From NCBI GenBank assembly GCA_029012445.1, contig JAQXMC010000033.1, forward strand, positions 62,001-126,000: a stretch of DNA of 64,000 nt. The letters run 5' to 3'. The translations under genes were made by a program, and so were the position numbers. This document shows, piece by piece, positions 15,603 through 24,922 of this stretch. Position 1 is the stretch's first letter. Each line of letters opens with the position of its first letter. The stretch comes from Oscillospiraceae bacterium (GTDB lineage: Bacteria; Bacillota; Clostridia; Oscillospirales; Acutalibacteraceae). The notes under the pieces were generated by a model. It was given only the letters and a program-made list of their open reading frames with translations. It did no database searches and was not told where the DNA came from.

Positions 15603-16241
15603 TCATTGCCATTTTATCAGCATCAAACCCTTTATTGCCAAGAAAACAAAGATAAAGAAAGCGGCATAAGGCTGAAGTGTTATCATAAAAACAATCACAC
15701 CGGCTGCGCTTAGGCCTATGGAGATTTTATATTTATGCTGAACCCAGAATGATGATTCACAGTTCTGCAAAGCGAGCGTCAGAACACCCATCAGTATTAT
15801 TACGATAACGATGATAAAATACGGTATCTTGATATACGGCGCAATGCCTGTAAGCGACAGTAAGGATACCTCTTTTATAATTCCGTTGCCTCTTTGCCCG
15901 AATAAGGGCAGGAAAAGAAACATGATCAAGCTGCAGTCAAGCAAGCCGAAAACCAAATCTTTTATATGTTTTTCTCTTTGTTTATTATCTTCATCGGCTA
16001 TTGTGAGTATTTCTTCGCCGGACAATAATTCATCTATCGAGACAGAAAAATATTTTGATATTGCTTTTAATGACTCTATATTCGGAAACCCTCTGCCTGA
16101 TTCCCACTTAGAAATTGCAGTGCGGGATACATATAACGCTTCTGCAAGTTCTTCCTGCGTCAATCCCCTTTGCTTTCTCAGCTCTTGTAATTTTTCATTA
16201 AAATCCATAATATCAGTTGTCTGCGTTTTGCGATTTTCCAT
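15603..16241 (-). CDS. XRE-type regulator with membrane C-terminus
   Basis: 212 residues. The N-terminal helix-turn-helix spans about 13-70 (LRKQRGLTQEELAEALYVSRTA is the core). The second half has three or four membrane helices. ATG at 16241 is preferred because GAGG lies 9 nt upstream; ATG at codon 12 is possible. Such membrane-tethered XRE proteins are frequent in Clostridia and usually control a neighbouring membrane gene, here perhaps the PAP2 gene (inference). Confidence 0.8.
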   Translation of the reverse strand: MENRKTQTTDIMDFNEKLQELRKQRGLTQEELAEALYVSRTAISKWESGRGFPNIESLKAISKYFSVSIDELLSGEEILTIADEDNKQREKHIKDLVFGLLDCSLIMFLFLPLFGQRGNGIIKEVSLLSLTGIAPYIKIPYFIIVIVIILMGVLTLALQNCESSFWVQHKYKISIGLSAAGVIVFMITLQPYAAFFIFVFLAIKGLMLIKWQ

Positions 16242-16578
16242 TTGAATTATCCTCGGCTTTTCTTATTATCATCTTGGCTTTTTCAACCGGATAAGGCACG
16301 CCTAACCGTGAATACTGACCTATCGAAACAACTTGGCCTTTCATTTCCTTTTCATTTTCTCCGACAGGTACTATCACCGTGTCGCCGATTTTTATTGTTT
16401 TATCCTCAGTTCTGAACGAATACGGTCGGGAAGAAAACGGCAGGAGCACACCGCAATATGTATAAATCGTCTTATCATTCTCATACTCCCGCATTTTTGC
16501 CTGTTCGGCAAGCTGCTGTTCTTTCAGCTTTTTCTCCTGTTCCTGCCGGCGAGCTTCTTTGATTCTGAAATTCAGCAC
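16213..16578 (-). CDS. Hypothetical protein, Lys/Glu/Gln-rich helix plus small beta domain, possibly 5'-truncated
   Basis: 121 residues. Residues 1-35 are a charged helix; 40-110 are a beta-rich domain (KIGDTVIVPVGENEKEM...GQYSRLGVPYPVEKAK) that I have the impression recurs in clostridial hypothetical proteins. The only start in frame is a GTG at 16578 directly after an in-frame TAG, with GGGAG 14 nt away, which is poor. The gene may therefore have lost its true 5' end. It overlaps the XRE gene by 29 nt. Confidence 0.5.
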   Translation of the reverse strand: MLNFRIKEARRQEQEKKLKEQQLAEQAKMREYENDKTIYTYCGVLLPFSSRPYSFRTEDKTIKIGDTVIVPVGENEKEMKGQVVSIGQYSRLGVPYPVEKAKMIIRKAEDNSNGKSQNADN

Positions 16579-16751
16579 CGGCTACTATATCGTCTCCCTG
16601 TTTTATTTCAGCGAAAATAACCGATAATAGCAGTCAGATATGAAAATCAATTGTCTTTTCGATAGATGAAATCCAAATTTTCAGCTTTCTAAATCTATTA
16701 TATCCGAAATTTCCGATATGTCAACAAGCCTATTCACTCTGTATATGTCAT

Positions 16752-16794
16752 ATCACCCGGCGCATGAAGCCTTTGGTTTCATGCGCCGGGTGAT
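16752..16794. terminator. 17-bp perfect hairpin downstream of the TtcA-like gene
   Basis: ATCACCCGGCGCATGAA pairs exactly with TTCATGCGCCGGGTGAT around a 9-nt loop. No T run follows on either strand (ATGACATATA on the minus side). The strength suggests a terminator or a repetitive palindromic unit; it lies 26 nt beyond the stop at 16820. Confidence 0.6.
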
Positions 16795-16819
16795 GATAAG
16801 CGTTATAAGATCATGTGCT

Positions 16820-17650
16820 TTATTTTTTATCATAGTCATCAAGAAAATTATATTTGAAGTCTTTTCCGTGATAACCGATAAGAGTCTGAAGATTGACATT
16901 CTGAACGCTTCTGAAAATGTTCATCTCAACATTTCCGTTATCCTTGCGAAGCTTTTCTATAAGCTCCTTGACTTCTCTGCGCTTTGAAAGATGCTCGTTT
17001 CCCTCAGCTTCCGCCTTTTCCGTGAAACGGCAGGCGCATTGAAGAAAATGCAGATCGTTATAGTTGACCCAGCGGATAATATCGCGCTCCCTGACCATAT
17101 AAAGAGGTCTTATCAGCTCCATGCCCTCATAGTTGGTGGAATGAAGCTTCGGCATCATCGTTTTCACCTCGGCGCCGTAGAGTATGCTGAGCAAAACGGT
17201 CTCAATAACATCATCAAAGTGATGGCCGAGAGCAATTTTGTTGCAGCCGGACATTTGCGCGTTTTTATAAAGATAGCCGCGCCTCATTCTCGCGCAGAGA
17301 TAACACGGATTGTCGTCAACATCGGCGACATAGTTAAAAATGTTTGCGTTGAAAATCTGAATCGGTATTCCCAGCAGCTCGGCGTTATCCTCAATCTGCT
17401 TTCGGTTTTCTGGCGCATATCCCGGGTCCATCACAAGATATTTGACCTCAAACGGAAAATCGCTGTGTCTTTGAAGCATCTGCATACATTTGGCAAGCAG
17501 CATAGAGTCCTTTCCGCCCGAAATGCAGACGGCAATGCTGTCGCCGGGCTTTATCATCTGATATTCATTCACCCCGGCGATAAACCTCTTCCAGATATCC
17601 TTGCGATAAGTTTTGTTTATGCTTCTTTCGATTTCAGTGATTCTATCCAT
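16820..17650 (-). CDS. TtcA-like PP-loop tRNA thiolation protein
   Basis: 276 residues; GAGGTC precedes the ATG. ATP-pyrophosphatase motif CISGGKDSM near 44-52, the CYLCARMRRG pair near 117, and a third Cys near 205 (LQCACRFT), as in the TtcA/TtuA family that binds an iron-sulfur cluster and adds sulfur to tRNA. Members of this branch in Clostridia are often annotated tRNA 2-thiocytidine synthetase; whether C32 is the target cannot be told. It follows the comEC-like gene by 9 nt. Confidence 0.85.
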   Translation of the reverse strand: MDRITEIERSINKTYRKDIWKRFIAGVNEYQMIKPGDSIAVCISGGKDSMLLAKCMQMLQRHSDFPFEVKYLVMDPGYAPENRKQIEDNAELLGIPIQIFNANIFNYVADVDDNPCYLCARMRRGYLYKNAQMSGCNKIALGHHFDDVIETVLLSILYGAEVKTMMPKLHSTNYEGMELIRPLYMVRERDIIRWVNYNDLHFLQCACRFTEKAEAEGNEHLSKRREVKELIEKLRKDNGNVEMNIFRSVQNVNLQTLIGYHGKDFKYNFLDDYDKK

Positions 17651-17659
17651 TTAACGACC

Positions 17660-19201
17660 TCAAATATAATAAAATATAACTATTGCCGAAACGCTCAGCG
17701 CCGCAGAAAGAGCCGTAACGCTGAGGCTTTTTCTTTTATAACTGAAAAGTATGCACAAAGCGAGTGCTGAAATTATCGGTATTATCACACACGGAAAAGC
17801 TTCTGCGCTTTCAAAATATGCGAAAGGCAGACGGGCTAAAGCGCCGACAACGAAAAAAATGTATCTTTCAAACAAAGTCAGAACGAAGCCGACGGCGTTT
17901 GATAAAAGTCGGACGCTCGGAAGCATCGTCAGCATACCGGACATCACCATGCACGGAGCGACGGCGGGAACGACCAGAAGATTGCTTATGGGTGCGACGG
18001 TCGAGATTCCTCCGAACACTCCGACAGCTATCGGATATGAGAACGCCGAAGCGAAAACCGACATCAGAAGCGACTCGGAAATATATCCCAGAGGCTTTGA
18101 GTCGAACGCTTTTTGAAGCTTTCCCGCTTTTGGCTTTTCTTTCAGATATGAAACCGCACCGGCTGCGGCAATTATTCCGAGAGTTGAAAAGACAGACAGC
18201 AGGAACGACACATCGCAGACAGCAAACGGATTAACGGCGCAAAGCAGAAAAACAGCCAGCCCCAGAGAATTGAGCGGATCCCCTCTTCTTTTGAAAAGTC
18301 CGGCGCTCAGATAGACGCAGGTCATTATCATAGCTCTGATAACGCTCGCACTGAAAGCCGAGAAGCAGACAACGCAAAACGAAAAAACAATGGAAATAAT
18401 GCTCGCTCGCTTTTCTTTGACATGAATACGCTTTAAAAGTCTGTAAAGCCCGTAAACCCAGACCGACATATGAAGTCCCGAGGTCGCCATTATATGCATC
18501 AGCCCGACTAAGCGGAAATCGCTCTTAAGCCCTGCATCAATATAAGTCGTGTCGCCGAAAAGAAGACCGGAGGCAAAAGCCGAACAGTCTTTCTTGAGAA
18601 GCCTGTCCAGAATTTTCATTGACTGCGCCTTAAGCCGTGAAAAAATGCTCATAAACGGCTTCTTTTCCGGCTTATGAATATTGACATCATATTTCGTATA
18701 TGCCCCGATATAGGTTTTTCTTGAACGGAAATGCAGATATACGCCCTTATCGTTTGATCCGATAACAAACGGATAAGCCGAAAAAGATATCTCGTCATAA
18801 GGCTGAGACGAAATATCATAAGGCACATAAAGTCTCATCTTAACCGCCTTTTTCTCTCCGTTTATGCGTTTTGTTCTGATAAGATAGCTGTAATTTCCGC
18901 CACTGCTGACGGTCGGAGTGTCGAGCACCACAGCTTCAATATCGCACTTTTTATCAGCGTACCCAATAACGGGCGAATATATATAATATCTCACCGCAGA
19001 GAACAGGGCCGCCGACACGGATAAGCAGATAAACAGGCAGCAAAGTTCCTTTTTCTTTCTGAGCTTTCTGACGGAAAGACAGACCGCCGATGCAATCAGA
19101 GCCGCGGCCGCAAGAAGCAGGCTGTGACTTTCAAGAAAAAAATTGCAAAGAACCAAGCCGAGCATAAACGAAAATCCGATGACCGCAAACGCCCTTTTCA
19201 T
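17660..19201 (-). CDS. comEC: ComEC/Rec2 DNA-uptake channel protein, short form
   Basis: 513 residues with about 10-12 membrane helices. The N-terminal DUF4131 region spans about 20-180, and the Competence domain is marked by LMHIMATSGLHMSVW (about 235) and PLNSLGLAVFLL. The protein ends after the membrane part. Canonical ComEC of about 700-780 residues carries a C-terminal metallo-beta-lactamase domain that is absent here and not encoded next door. It should still form the membrane pore; DNA strand degradation would need another protein. Confidence 0.85.
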   Translation of the reverse strand: MKRAFAVIGFSFMLGLVLCNFFLESHSLLLAAAALIASAVCLSVRKLRKKKELCCLFICLSVSAALFSAVRYYIYSPVIGYADKKCDIEAVVLDTPTVSSGGNYSYLIRTKRINGEKKAVKMRLYVPYDISSQPYDEISFSAYPFVIGSNDKGVYLHFRSRKTYIGAYTKYDVNIHKPEKKPFMSIFSRLKAQSMKILDRLLKKDCSAFASGLLFGDTTYIDAGLKSDFRLVGLMHIMATSGLHMSVWVYGLYRLLKRIHVKEKRASIISIVFSFCVVCFSAFSASVIRAMIMTCVYLSAGLFKRRGDPLNSLGLAVFLLCAVNPFAVCDVSFLLSVFSTLGIIAAAGAVSYLKEKPKAGKLQKAFDSKPLGYISESLLMSVFASAFSYPIAVGVFGGISTVAPISNLLVVPAVAPCMVMSGMLTMLPSVRLLSNAVGFVLTLFERYIFFVVGALARLPFAYFESAEAFPCVIIPIISALALCILFSYKRKSLSVTALSAALSVSAIVIFYYI

Positions 19202-19313
19202 CGCTTCTCTTCTCTTTTGTTGAACAGGTATTTTAAACGGCAGTCAGCCGAATTTTTAATCCCGAGTTTCATGTTTTCCCTCATTTTCAAGCCGCCGCGG
19301 CGACTTTTCATAA

Positions 19314-19339
19314 AGCCCACCGCTTTGATACGGTGGGCT
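19314..19339 (-). terminator. Terminator of the long housekeeping run
   Basis: AGCCCACCG and CGGTGGGCT form a 9-bp stem with an 8-nt loop, 9 nt after the transketolase C-half stop. A short TTTAT follows on the minus strand. The plus-side flank is richer in T, so it could also work in that direction. Confidence 0.75.
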
Positions 19340-19347
19340 GAAATTTT

Positions 19348-20298
19348 TTATTTTTTAAGCGAAACCGCTTTCTTCGCTTTCTCAACAATGTGAGCTGCGT
19401 CAAGACCGTAAAGGTGAAGAAGCTCGACAGCGGGGCCGGATCTTCCGAAAGTATCCTCAACGCCGACTCTGATAACGGGAACCGGCGCTTTCTCACTGAG
19501 AACCTCGCAGACCGCTCCGCCGAGGCCGCCGATTATATTGTGCTCCTCGGCCGTGACGACCGCGCCTGTCTCCTCAGCCGCCTTGACGAGTATTTCCTCA
19601 TCAATGGGCTTTATCGTGTGGATATTGATGACTCTCGCGTCAATTCCGTCTTTTGCGAGCTCATCGGCCGCCGTTAACGCTTCGCTGACCATAAGGCCGG
19701 TAGCGACGATTGTGACATCCTTGCCGTCTCTTAAAAGAACGCCCTTGCCAAGCTCGAATTTATATGTTTTCTCGTCGTTCACTCTGGGCACGGCAAGTCT
19801 GCCGAAACGCATATACATCGGACCGACATATTCCGCCGCCGCCAGAACCGCATTATACGCCTCAACATCGTCGGCGGGATTAACAATGACCATGCCCGGG
19901 ATAGTTCTCATAAGAGCTATATCCTCACAGCACTGGTGGCTTGCGCCGTCCTCTCCGACGGAAATGCCGGCGTGAGTTGCGCCGATCTTAACATTAAGAT
20001 GCGGATAGCCTATCGTGTTTCTGACCTGTTCAAAGGCTCGGCCGGCCGCGAACATGGCAAAAGAGCTGGCAAAAACTGTGTAGCCGGTTGTTGAAAGTCC
20101 GGCGGCAACGCCCATCATGTTCGCTTCGGCAATGCCGCAGTCAATGAATTTTTCGGGATGAGCTTTTTTGAACATACCGGTTTTTGTTGCGGCTGCAAGG
20201 TCAGCGTCCATTACGATGACTTTATCGTTTGTGTTTCCGAGTTCAACGAGCGCCCTGCCATAAGCGTCTCTTGTTGCGCATTTGATTACATCTGCCAT
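19348..20298 (-). CDS. Transketolase, C-terminal half
   Basis: 316 residues; GGAGGCGTAATT before the ATG. Contains the pyrimidine-binding (Transket_pyr) and C-terminal domains, with IDCGIAEANMMGVAAGL near 52 and GASHQCCEDIALMRTIPG. It starts 2 nt after the stop of the N-half gene, and together they form one thiamine-diphosphate enzyme of the pentose phosphate pathway. Two-gene transketolases are common in Firmicutes and Archaea. Confidence 0.92.
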   Translation of the reverse strand: MADVIKCATRDAYGRALVELGNTNDKVIVMDADLAAATKTGMFKKAHPEKFIDCGIAEANMMGVAAGLSTTGYTVFASSFAMFAAGRAFEQVRNTIGYPHLNVKIGATHAGISVGEDGASHQCCEDIALMRTIPGMVIVNPADDVEAYNAVLAAAEYVGPMYMRFGRLAVPRVNDEKTYKFELGKGVLLRDGKDVTIVATGLMVSEALTAADELAKDGIDARVINIHTIKPIDEEILVKAAEETGAVVTAEEHNIIGGLGGAVCEVLSEKAPVPVIRVGVEDTFGRSGPAVELLHLYGLDAAHIVEKAKKAVSLKK

Positions 20299-20300
20299 AA

Positions 20301-21143
20301 TTACGCCTCCAATTCCGCGAGTGCTGCATTAAGCTCAGCCATCGCCTGTTCATACTGCTCGGTGTTCGGCGCACTGCCGTGCCATGAGCACTGATTTTCC
20401 ATAAACGAAACGCCCTTGCCCTTAACGGTCTTAGCGATTATCGCGGTGGGCTTGCCCTTAGTGGTTTTTGCGAGTCTGAAAGCGGCGTCTATCTGCTCAA
20501 AGCAGTGACCGCATATCTCAATGACATTCCAGCCGAAAGCCTCGAATTTATCCTTGATCGGATAAGGCGAGTTAACCTCCTCGACAGTTCCGTCGATCTG
20601 AAGATTGTTATTGTCAACTATGGCAACGAGATTGTCAAGCTTTTTGTTGCCGGCGAACATTGCCGCCTCCCAGACCTGACCTTCCTGAATCTCACCGTCG
20701 CCGAGAGGCGCATAGACTCTGAAGTCCTTGCCTGAAAGCTTTGCTCCGAGAGCCATTCCGACTGCGGCGGAAATACCCTGACCGAGAGAGCCTGTGCTCA
20801 TATCGACACCGTCAAGATACTTCATGCTGGGGTGTCCCTGAAGTCTTGAATCGCTTTTTCTGAGTGTTTTCAGATCCTCGACCGGGAAATAGCCCCTATA
20901 AGCCATTGCGGCGTATAATGCGGGAGCCGTGTGTCCCTTTGAAAGAACAAGCCTGTCTCTGTCCTCCCATTTCGGATTTTTCGGATCAATTCTCATCTCT
21001 TCAAAATAGAGATAAGTCATAATGTCCGCTATTGAAAGCGAACCGCCGGGATGACCGCTCTTGGCGTTGTAAACGCCCTCGACAGCCCCCATGCGCACCT
21101 TGCAAGCAAGGATTTTAAGCTGCTTTTTTCTGTTTGCATCCAT
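20301..21143 (-). CDS. Transketolase, N-terminal half
   Basis: The start at 21143 follows AGGAGG. 280 residues, with the thiamine-diphosphate motif GDGEIQEGQVWEAAMFAG...VDNNN (about 149-180), SGHPGGSLS near 30 and KGHTAPALYAAMA. It pairs with the next gene; neither half is active alone in known systems. Their place at the end of a cell-division and repair gene run is unusual but the pair itself is standard. Confidence 0.92.
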   Translation of the reverse strand: MDANRKKQLKILACKVRMGAVEGVYNAKSGHPGGSLSIADIMTYLYFEEMRIDPKNPKWEDRDRLVLSKGHTAPALYAAMAYRGYFPVEDLKTLRKSDSRLQGHPSMKYLDGVDMSTGSLGQGISAAVGMALGAKLSGKDFRVYAPLGDGEIQEGQVWEAAMFAGNKKLDNLVAIVDNNNLQIDGTVEEVNSPYPIKDKFEAFGWNVIEICGHCFEQIDAAFRLAKTTKGKPTAIIAKTVKGKGVSFMENQCSWHGSAPNTEQYEQAMAELNAALAELEA

Positions 21144-21165
21144 TGAATGCTTCCTCCTGTCATAT

Positions 21166-21996
21166 TTAATCATTATTTAAATTTTCTATATGTTTCAAAA
21201 GATCGGCGACCGCTCCCCTGTTGCAGTGACACGCCCGGTATGCAGCTATTTCCTGCAGGGCTTCGGGCGCCTGCGAACAGCAAGCGGGCAATCCGACGCT
21301 TTTGAGCATTTCGTAATCATTAAGATAGTCGCCGATAGCCGCAGTGTGAGATCTGTCTATCCCCAGCAGCTTCGCAACCTTCAGCACTGCCGTGCCCTTG
21401 TTGGTGTTTTCGCCGAGCATTTCATAAGATATCACAGAAGATGACATAAAGCTCAGCTTATCGGTATCAAGTGTATTTATAAACGAGATGATCTTTTTCA
21501 TAGTCTTCGGCATAGCCATAAAAATGACTTTTCCCCACTCGCAGAAAGGAACATCTTCTATGTTTATGAAATCCGTGTTAGGCAGCGGGTCGCTGCTTCG
21601 CATCAAAGGCGCTATGATTTTAGGGTTGACGGTATATATCTGATCCAATGTAATTATCTGTATCTCGCAGCCCGGGAATTTTTTCATCACAAGTTCGGCG
21701 ACTTCTCTGCCCTGCTCGTTGACGGGAGTAAAGTCAAGCAGCTTTTCATTTTCAAAATCATAAATTCCCGCTCCGTTGATTATGACCGCAGGCGCCTTTT
21801 TCCCTTTTGGCAGCTTTTCAAAATGAGGCCGCATTGATTCAACGCCCCTGCCGGAAGCGAGTGTAAAATTACCGCCGAATTTATTTATAAAACGATCGAT
21901 CTCCCTATAATTCGCTCTGGGCATAAATCTGAATTTATTGTTGAGCGTACCGTCGATGTCAGAGGCTACGAGCCAGTTTGAAAGATCTTTTTCCAT
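21166..21996 (-). CDS. HAD-superfamily phosphatase, Cof type
   Basis: 276 residues. Motif I ASDIDGTLN (about 11-19), motif II ASGRG, the conserved Lys in TNKGTAV and motif III GDYLNDYEML, with a C2-type cap in the middle. These are typical Cof-like enzymes acting on sugar phosphates or nucleotides. It overlaps the rluD stop by one base (TAATG), so translation is coupled. Substrate unknown. Confidence 0.85.
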   Translation of the reverse strand: MEKDLSNWLVASDIDGTLNNKFRFMPRANYREIDRFINKFGGNFTLASGRGVESMRPHFEKLPKGKKAPAVIINGAGIYDFENEKLLDFTPVNEQGREVAELVMKKFPGCEIQIITLDQIYTVNPKIIAPLMRSSDPLPNTDFINIEDVPFCEWGKVIFMAMPKTMKKIISFINTLDTDKLSFMSSSVISYEMLGENTNKGTAVLKVAKLLGIDRSHTAAIGDYLNDYEMLKSVGLPACCSQAPEALQEIAAYRACHCNRGAVADLLKHIENLNND

Positions 21997-22919
21997 TACT
22001 GATCCTTTTTAAGCGTATTTGTGAAATCTGTGAAATATTGGGGCAGTTCGCTTCTTATCTCAATATATTCTCCGCTTCGCGGATGGATAAAGCCGATAAG
22101 CCCGGCGTGAAGGCACTGACCGTGAAGCTTTGTTATGACATTTTTCGGCCCGTAGACGGGATCGCCCGCCAAGGGATGACCTATATATGCCATATGAACT
22201 CTTATCTGATGAGTTCTGCCCGTTTCGAGCCGCACTTTCAGATGTGTGAAGCCCTTATATCTTTCTTTGACAAAATAGTGCGTGACCGCATTTTTTGAAT
22301 TTTTTTCAGTTACGGCCATCTTTTTTCTGTCGGTCGGATGTCTGCCTATCGGAGCGTCGACCGTTCCGCTTTCCTGTTTAAAGCCGCCGTATACCACGCA
22401 TTGGTATTCCCTTGTGAAGGTGTGTTCCTTTATCTGTTCGGCTAAATGAATATGTGCCATGTCGCTTTTTGCGACTATCAGAAGTCCGCTTGTGTCCTTA
22501 TCAATCCTGTGGACTATTCCCGGTCTTATTATGCCGTTGATGCCTGACAGACTGTCGCCGCAGTGATACATAAGAGCGTTGACAAGCGTTCCCTCATAGT
22601 TGCCCGCCGCCGGATGGACAACCATTCCCTTAGGCTTGTTGACGACAAGCAGATCGTCGTCCTCATATCTGATGTCAAGAGGAATATTTTCCGCTTTGAC
22701 TTCAAGAACCTTCATTTCGGGTTTTCTGACGGTTATCACATCACCTTTTCTGAGCCTGTAATTCTTTTCGGCTGCGGCTGAATTGACCGTCACCAGACCG
22801 TCGTCAATAATTTTCTGGATTCCCGAACGGGTCATTTCGGCGACATTCTCGCTTATGTATTTGTCGATCCGTTCGCCGACGGCGTTTTCATCAACGGTCA
22901 GAACAATTGTTTCAGGCAT
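21996..22919 (-). CDS. rluD: 23S rRNA pseudouridine synthase, RluD type
   Basis: 307 residues. N-terminal S4 RNA-binding domain (about 14-75), then the catalytic domain with the key Asp in HRIDKDTSGLL (about 138) and the motif LETGRTHQIRVH. GAGG precedes the ATG; it overlaps lspA by 8 nt, as in many Firmicutes where lspA and this gene are adjacent. Confidence 0.9.
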   Translation of the reverse strand: MPETIVLTVDENAVGERIDKYISENVAEMTRSGIQKIIDDGLVTVNSAAAEKNYRLRKGDVITVRKPEMKVLEVKAENIPLDIRYEDDDLLVVNKPKGMVVHPAAGNYEGTLVNALMYHCGDSLSGINGIIRPGIVHRIDKDTSGLLIVAKSDMAHIHLAEQIKEHTFTREYQCVVYGGFKQESGTVDAPIGRHPTDRKKMAVTEKNSKNAVTHYFVKERYKGFTHLKVRLETGRTHQIRVHMAYIGHPLAGDPVYGPKNVITKLHGQCLHAGLIGFIHPRSGEYIEIRSELPQYFTDFTNTLKKDQ

Positions 22920-23394
22920 TATCTTTCCTCTTTTTTCCGCTCTCTTTTATAAGCTGATAAATCTCATAGAAGATCAGCAAAAACGCTCCGACCGTGACGA
23001 GGCAATCGGCAAAGTTGAAGATATAAAAATCCACGAACAGAACATTTATATAGTCGACAACATAGCCGAGAACGAGCCTGTCAATGAGATTACCGATTCC
23101 GCCCGCAAGTATCATCGTTATGCAGACATAGGGAAGTCCGAATTTTATCTTTTTGAAAATTATTGCTCCGATTCCGACCAGAATTATGACTATCGTCACG
23201 GCGGCGAGGATTTTTCCCATATTATTGAAAGTGCCCATCATACCGCCGTAATTGCGGCAATATCTTATCTCGATAAATCCGGGAATCCTCATGCAGCTCT
23301 CGTCGACATTAAGGTTAGATGTCACAAGATATTTTATCAGCTGATCTGCCGCAACCAAAGTTGCTATCACCAAAAGAGTAACGGTCTGGATCAT
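22912..23394 (-). CDS. lspA: Lipoprotein signal peptidase
   Basis: 160 residues and four membrane helices, normal size. The two catalytic Asp lie in GNLIDRLVLGYVVDYI and FNFADCLVTVG. The usual NxGxAFG segment reads RNYGGMMGTF, a mild variant. It removes signal peptides from lipoproteins, of which this window encodes several. It overlaps rluD. Confidence 0.9.
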   Translation of the reverse strand: MIQTVTLLVIATLVAADQLIKYLVTSNLNVDESCMRIPGFIEIRYCRNYGGMMGTFNNMGKILAAVTIVIILVGIGAIIFKKIKFGLPYVCITMILAGGIGNLIDRLVLGYVVDYINVLFVDFYIFNFADCLVTVGAFLLIFYEIYQLIKESGKKRKDNA

Positions 23395-23404
23395 ATATTA
23401 CCTC

Positions 23405-24898
23405 TTATTTCTTCTTGAATTTGCTGAAAAATGAGCCCTGAAAATCTTCTTCTTCGTTAAAAATATCATAATCCTTGCCGAATCTGAGCTGATCGCCGTC
23501 TTTGTCAAGGCTTGAAAGATCGACTCTGCCGCTTTCGGCTGCGTCCTCCTCGTCGTCCTCAAGTCCCTCGTCAAGGTCAAGCTTAGTGAAAACATTTCTC
23601 GCCGCCGGCTTGCTTTCGGGCTTTTCCGGCTGTGTCTTCACTTCTTCGGCGGCCTGCTCTTTTTCTTCCGAGTTGTCTTCGTCCCTGATCTCATCGGGTT
23701 CAGACTTTGCGCCGCTCTTTTCTTCGGCAAGCTCCTTCATCAAAAGCTCATAATAATCCGCTTCGGGTTCTTTCGCTTCTTCAGCCTTTGCCTCAGTCTG
23801 CTCCTCTTTTGCTTCGTCCTCTATCTCAACATCCTCGTCGTCTATCTCGACATTCTCAACAATGTCTGCCTTGACGGTGCTGCCGCTATTCAAATCAGAA
23901 AAAGAGGCTTTTTCGTTTTCCTGCTCTTTCACCTCAGACGGGGCGGCTGGTTCTTCCACAGCGGATTCGTCGACTATCTGAACATCTTCCTCGGTTATTT
24001 CATCTTCAGAAACCAAATCGTTTTCGGAGTTTTCTTCAGCGTCATCGTCTGCAACCGTCAGCTCCGGACGATAAACTGCGTCTGCGTCAATGCGGAAAGC
24101 GCTCGGATAATATTCAGCCGAATAATCGTTTTCGCTGACCTTGATCTCATCAAGAAGCTCTATTTCTTTATTGAGAATATCCTTCACTCCGGCCTTGAAC
24201 TGAGCCGTCATCGCCTTGAGCTCGTCGAGCTTTTTCTGCGAATTCTCAATTCTCGCCTGAGTGTTTGAAACAATCTCATCAGCCTGGGTGTTAGCCTTGG
24301 CAATGATCTCGGCCTTTTTCTCTTCGCAATCGTTGATAACACGGGCGGCTTCGCTTTCGGCTTTTTCTATAATTGCCTGCGCCCTTGCTTCGGCCTGAGC
24401 CGTTTTTTCGTCATATTCACTTTTAGCTTTGCTGTAAAGCTCGTCAGCCTTCGCCGTATTATCTGCAAGGTAGCGGTCAGCCTTCGCGCGAAGCTCGGCT
24501 GCGTACCTGTCGGCGTCGTTTTTCTGCTCAATGACATATTCGTCAGTGTCTTTTTTCATGCTGCCGGTCGATTCGCTTGCTTTTTTCTCGGCGTCTTCAA
24601 CGATTTGCTTAGCCTTGGCGTTTGCTTCGGAAACAACCGATTCCGCCATTCTCTGAGCCGTCACCAGAGCGGCGCGTATATTGTCCTCATCTTTTCTGTA
24701 TTCTTCGATCTTGTCGGCAAGGACATTCATTTTTCTGTAAAGCTCATCGTTGTCCTTTTTCGCTTTCTCGTAAGCCGAGGTGAGTGCGTTAAGAGTGTTT
24801 TTCACCTCATCAAAGACTTTGTCAACTTCGGCCGCCTTATATGAACCGCCTCTTTGCAGACGGAAAGAATAGTTTTTGATTTCATTAATAGACATCAT
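23405..24898 (-). CDS. divIVA: DivIVA-domain cell-division protein with long acidic tail
   Basis: 497 residues, much longer than B. subtilis DivIVA (164). The first 60 residues match the DivIVA membrane-binding head (SINEIKNYSFRLQRGGSY...VDKVFDEV). A continuous coiled coil rich in Ala/Glu/Lys runs to about 250, then comes a long Glu/Asp-rich, low-complexity tail that ends in a basic SKFKKK. It probably marks poles or septum by sensing membrane curvature, as the family does. The tail may recruit partners. It follows sepF by 24 nt. Confidence 0.85.
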   Translation of the reverse strand: MMSINEIKNYSFRLQRGGSYKAAEVDKVFDEVKNTLNALTSAYEKAKKDNDELYRKMNVLADKIEEYRKDEDNIRAALVTAQRMAESVVSEANAKAKQIVEDAEKKASESTGSMKKDTDEYVIEQKNDADRYAAELRAKADRYLADNTAKADELYSKAKSEYDEKTAQAEARAQAIIEKAESEAARVINDCEEKKAEIIAKANTQADEIVSNTQARIENSQKKLDELKAMTAQFKAGVKDILNKEIELLDEIKVSENDYSAEYYPSAFRIDADAVYRPELTVADDDAEENSENDLVSEDEITEEDVQIVDESAVEEPAAPSEVKEQENEKASFSDLNSGSTVKADIVENVEIDDEDVEIEDEAKEEQTEAKAEEAKEPEADYYELLMKELAEEKSGAKSEPDEIRDEDNSEEKEQAAEEVKTQPEKPESKPAARNVFTKLDLDEGLEDDEEDAAESGRVDLSSLDKDGDQLRFGKDYDIFNEEEDFQGSFFSKFKKK

Positions 24899-24922
24899 AT
24901 CTCATATACCCCCGAATATCTC

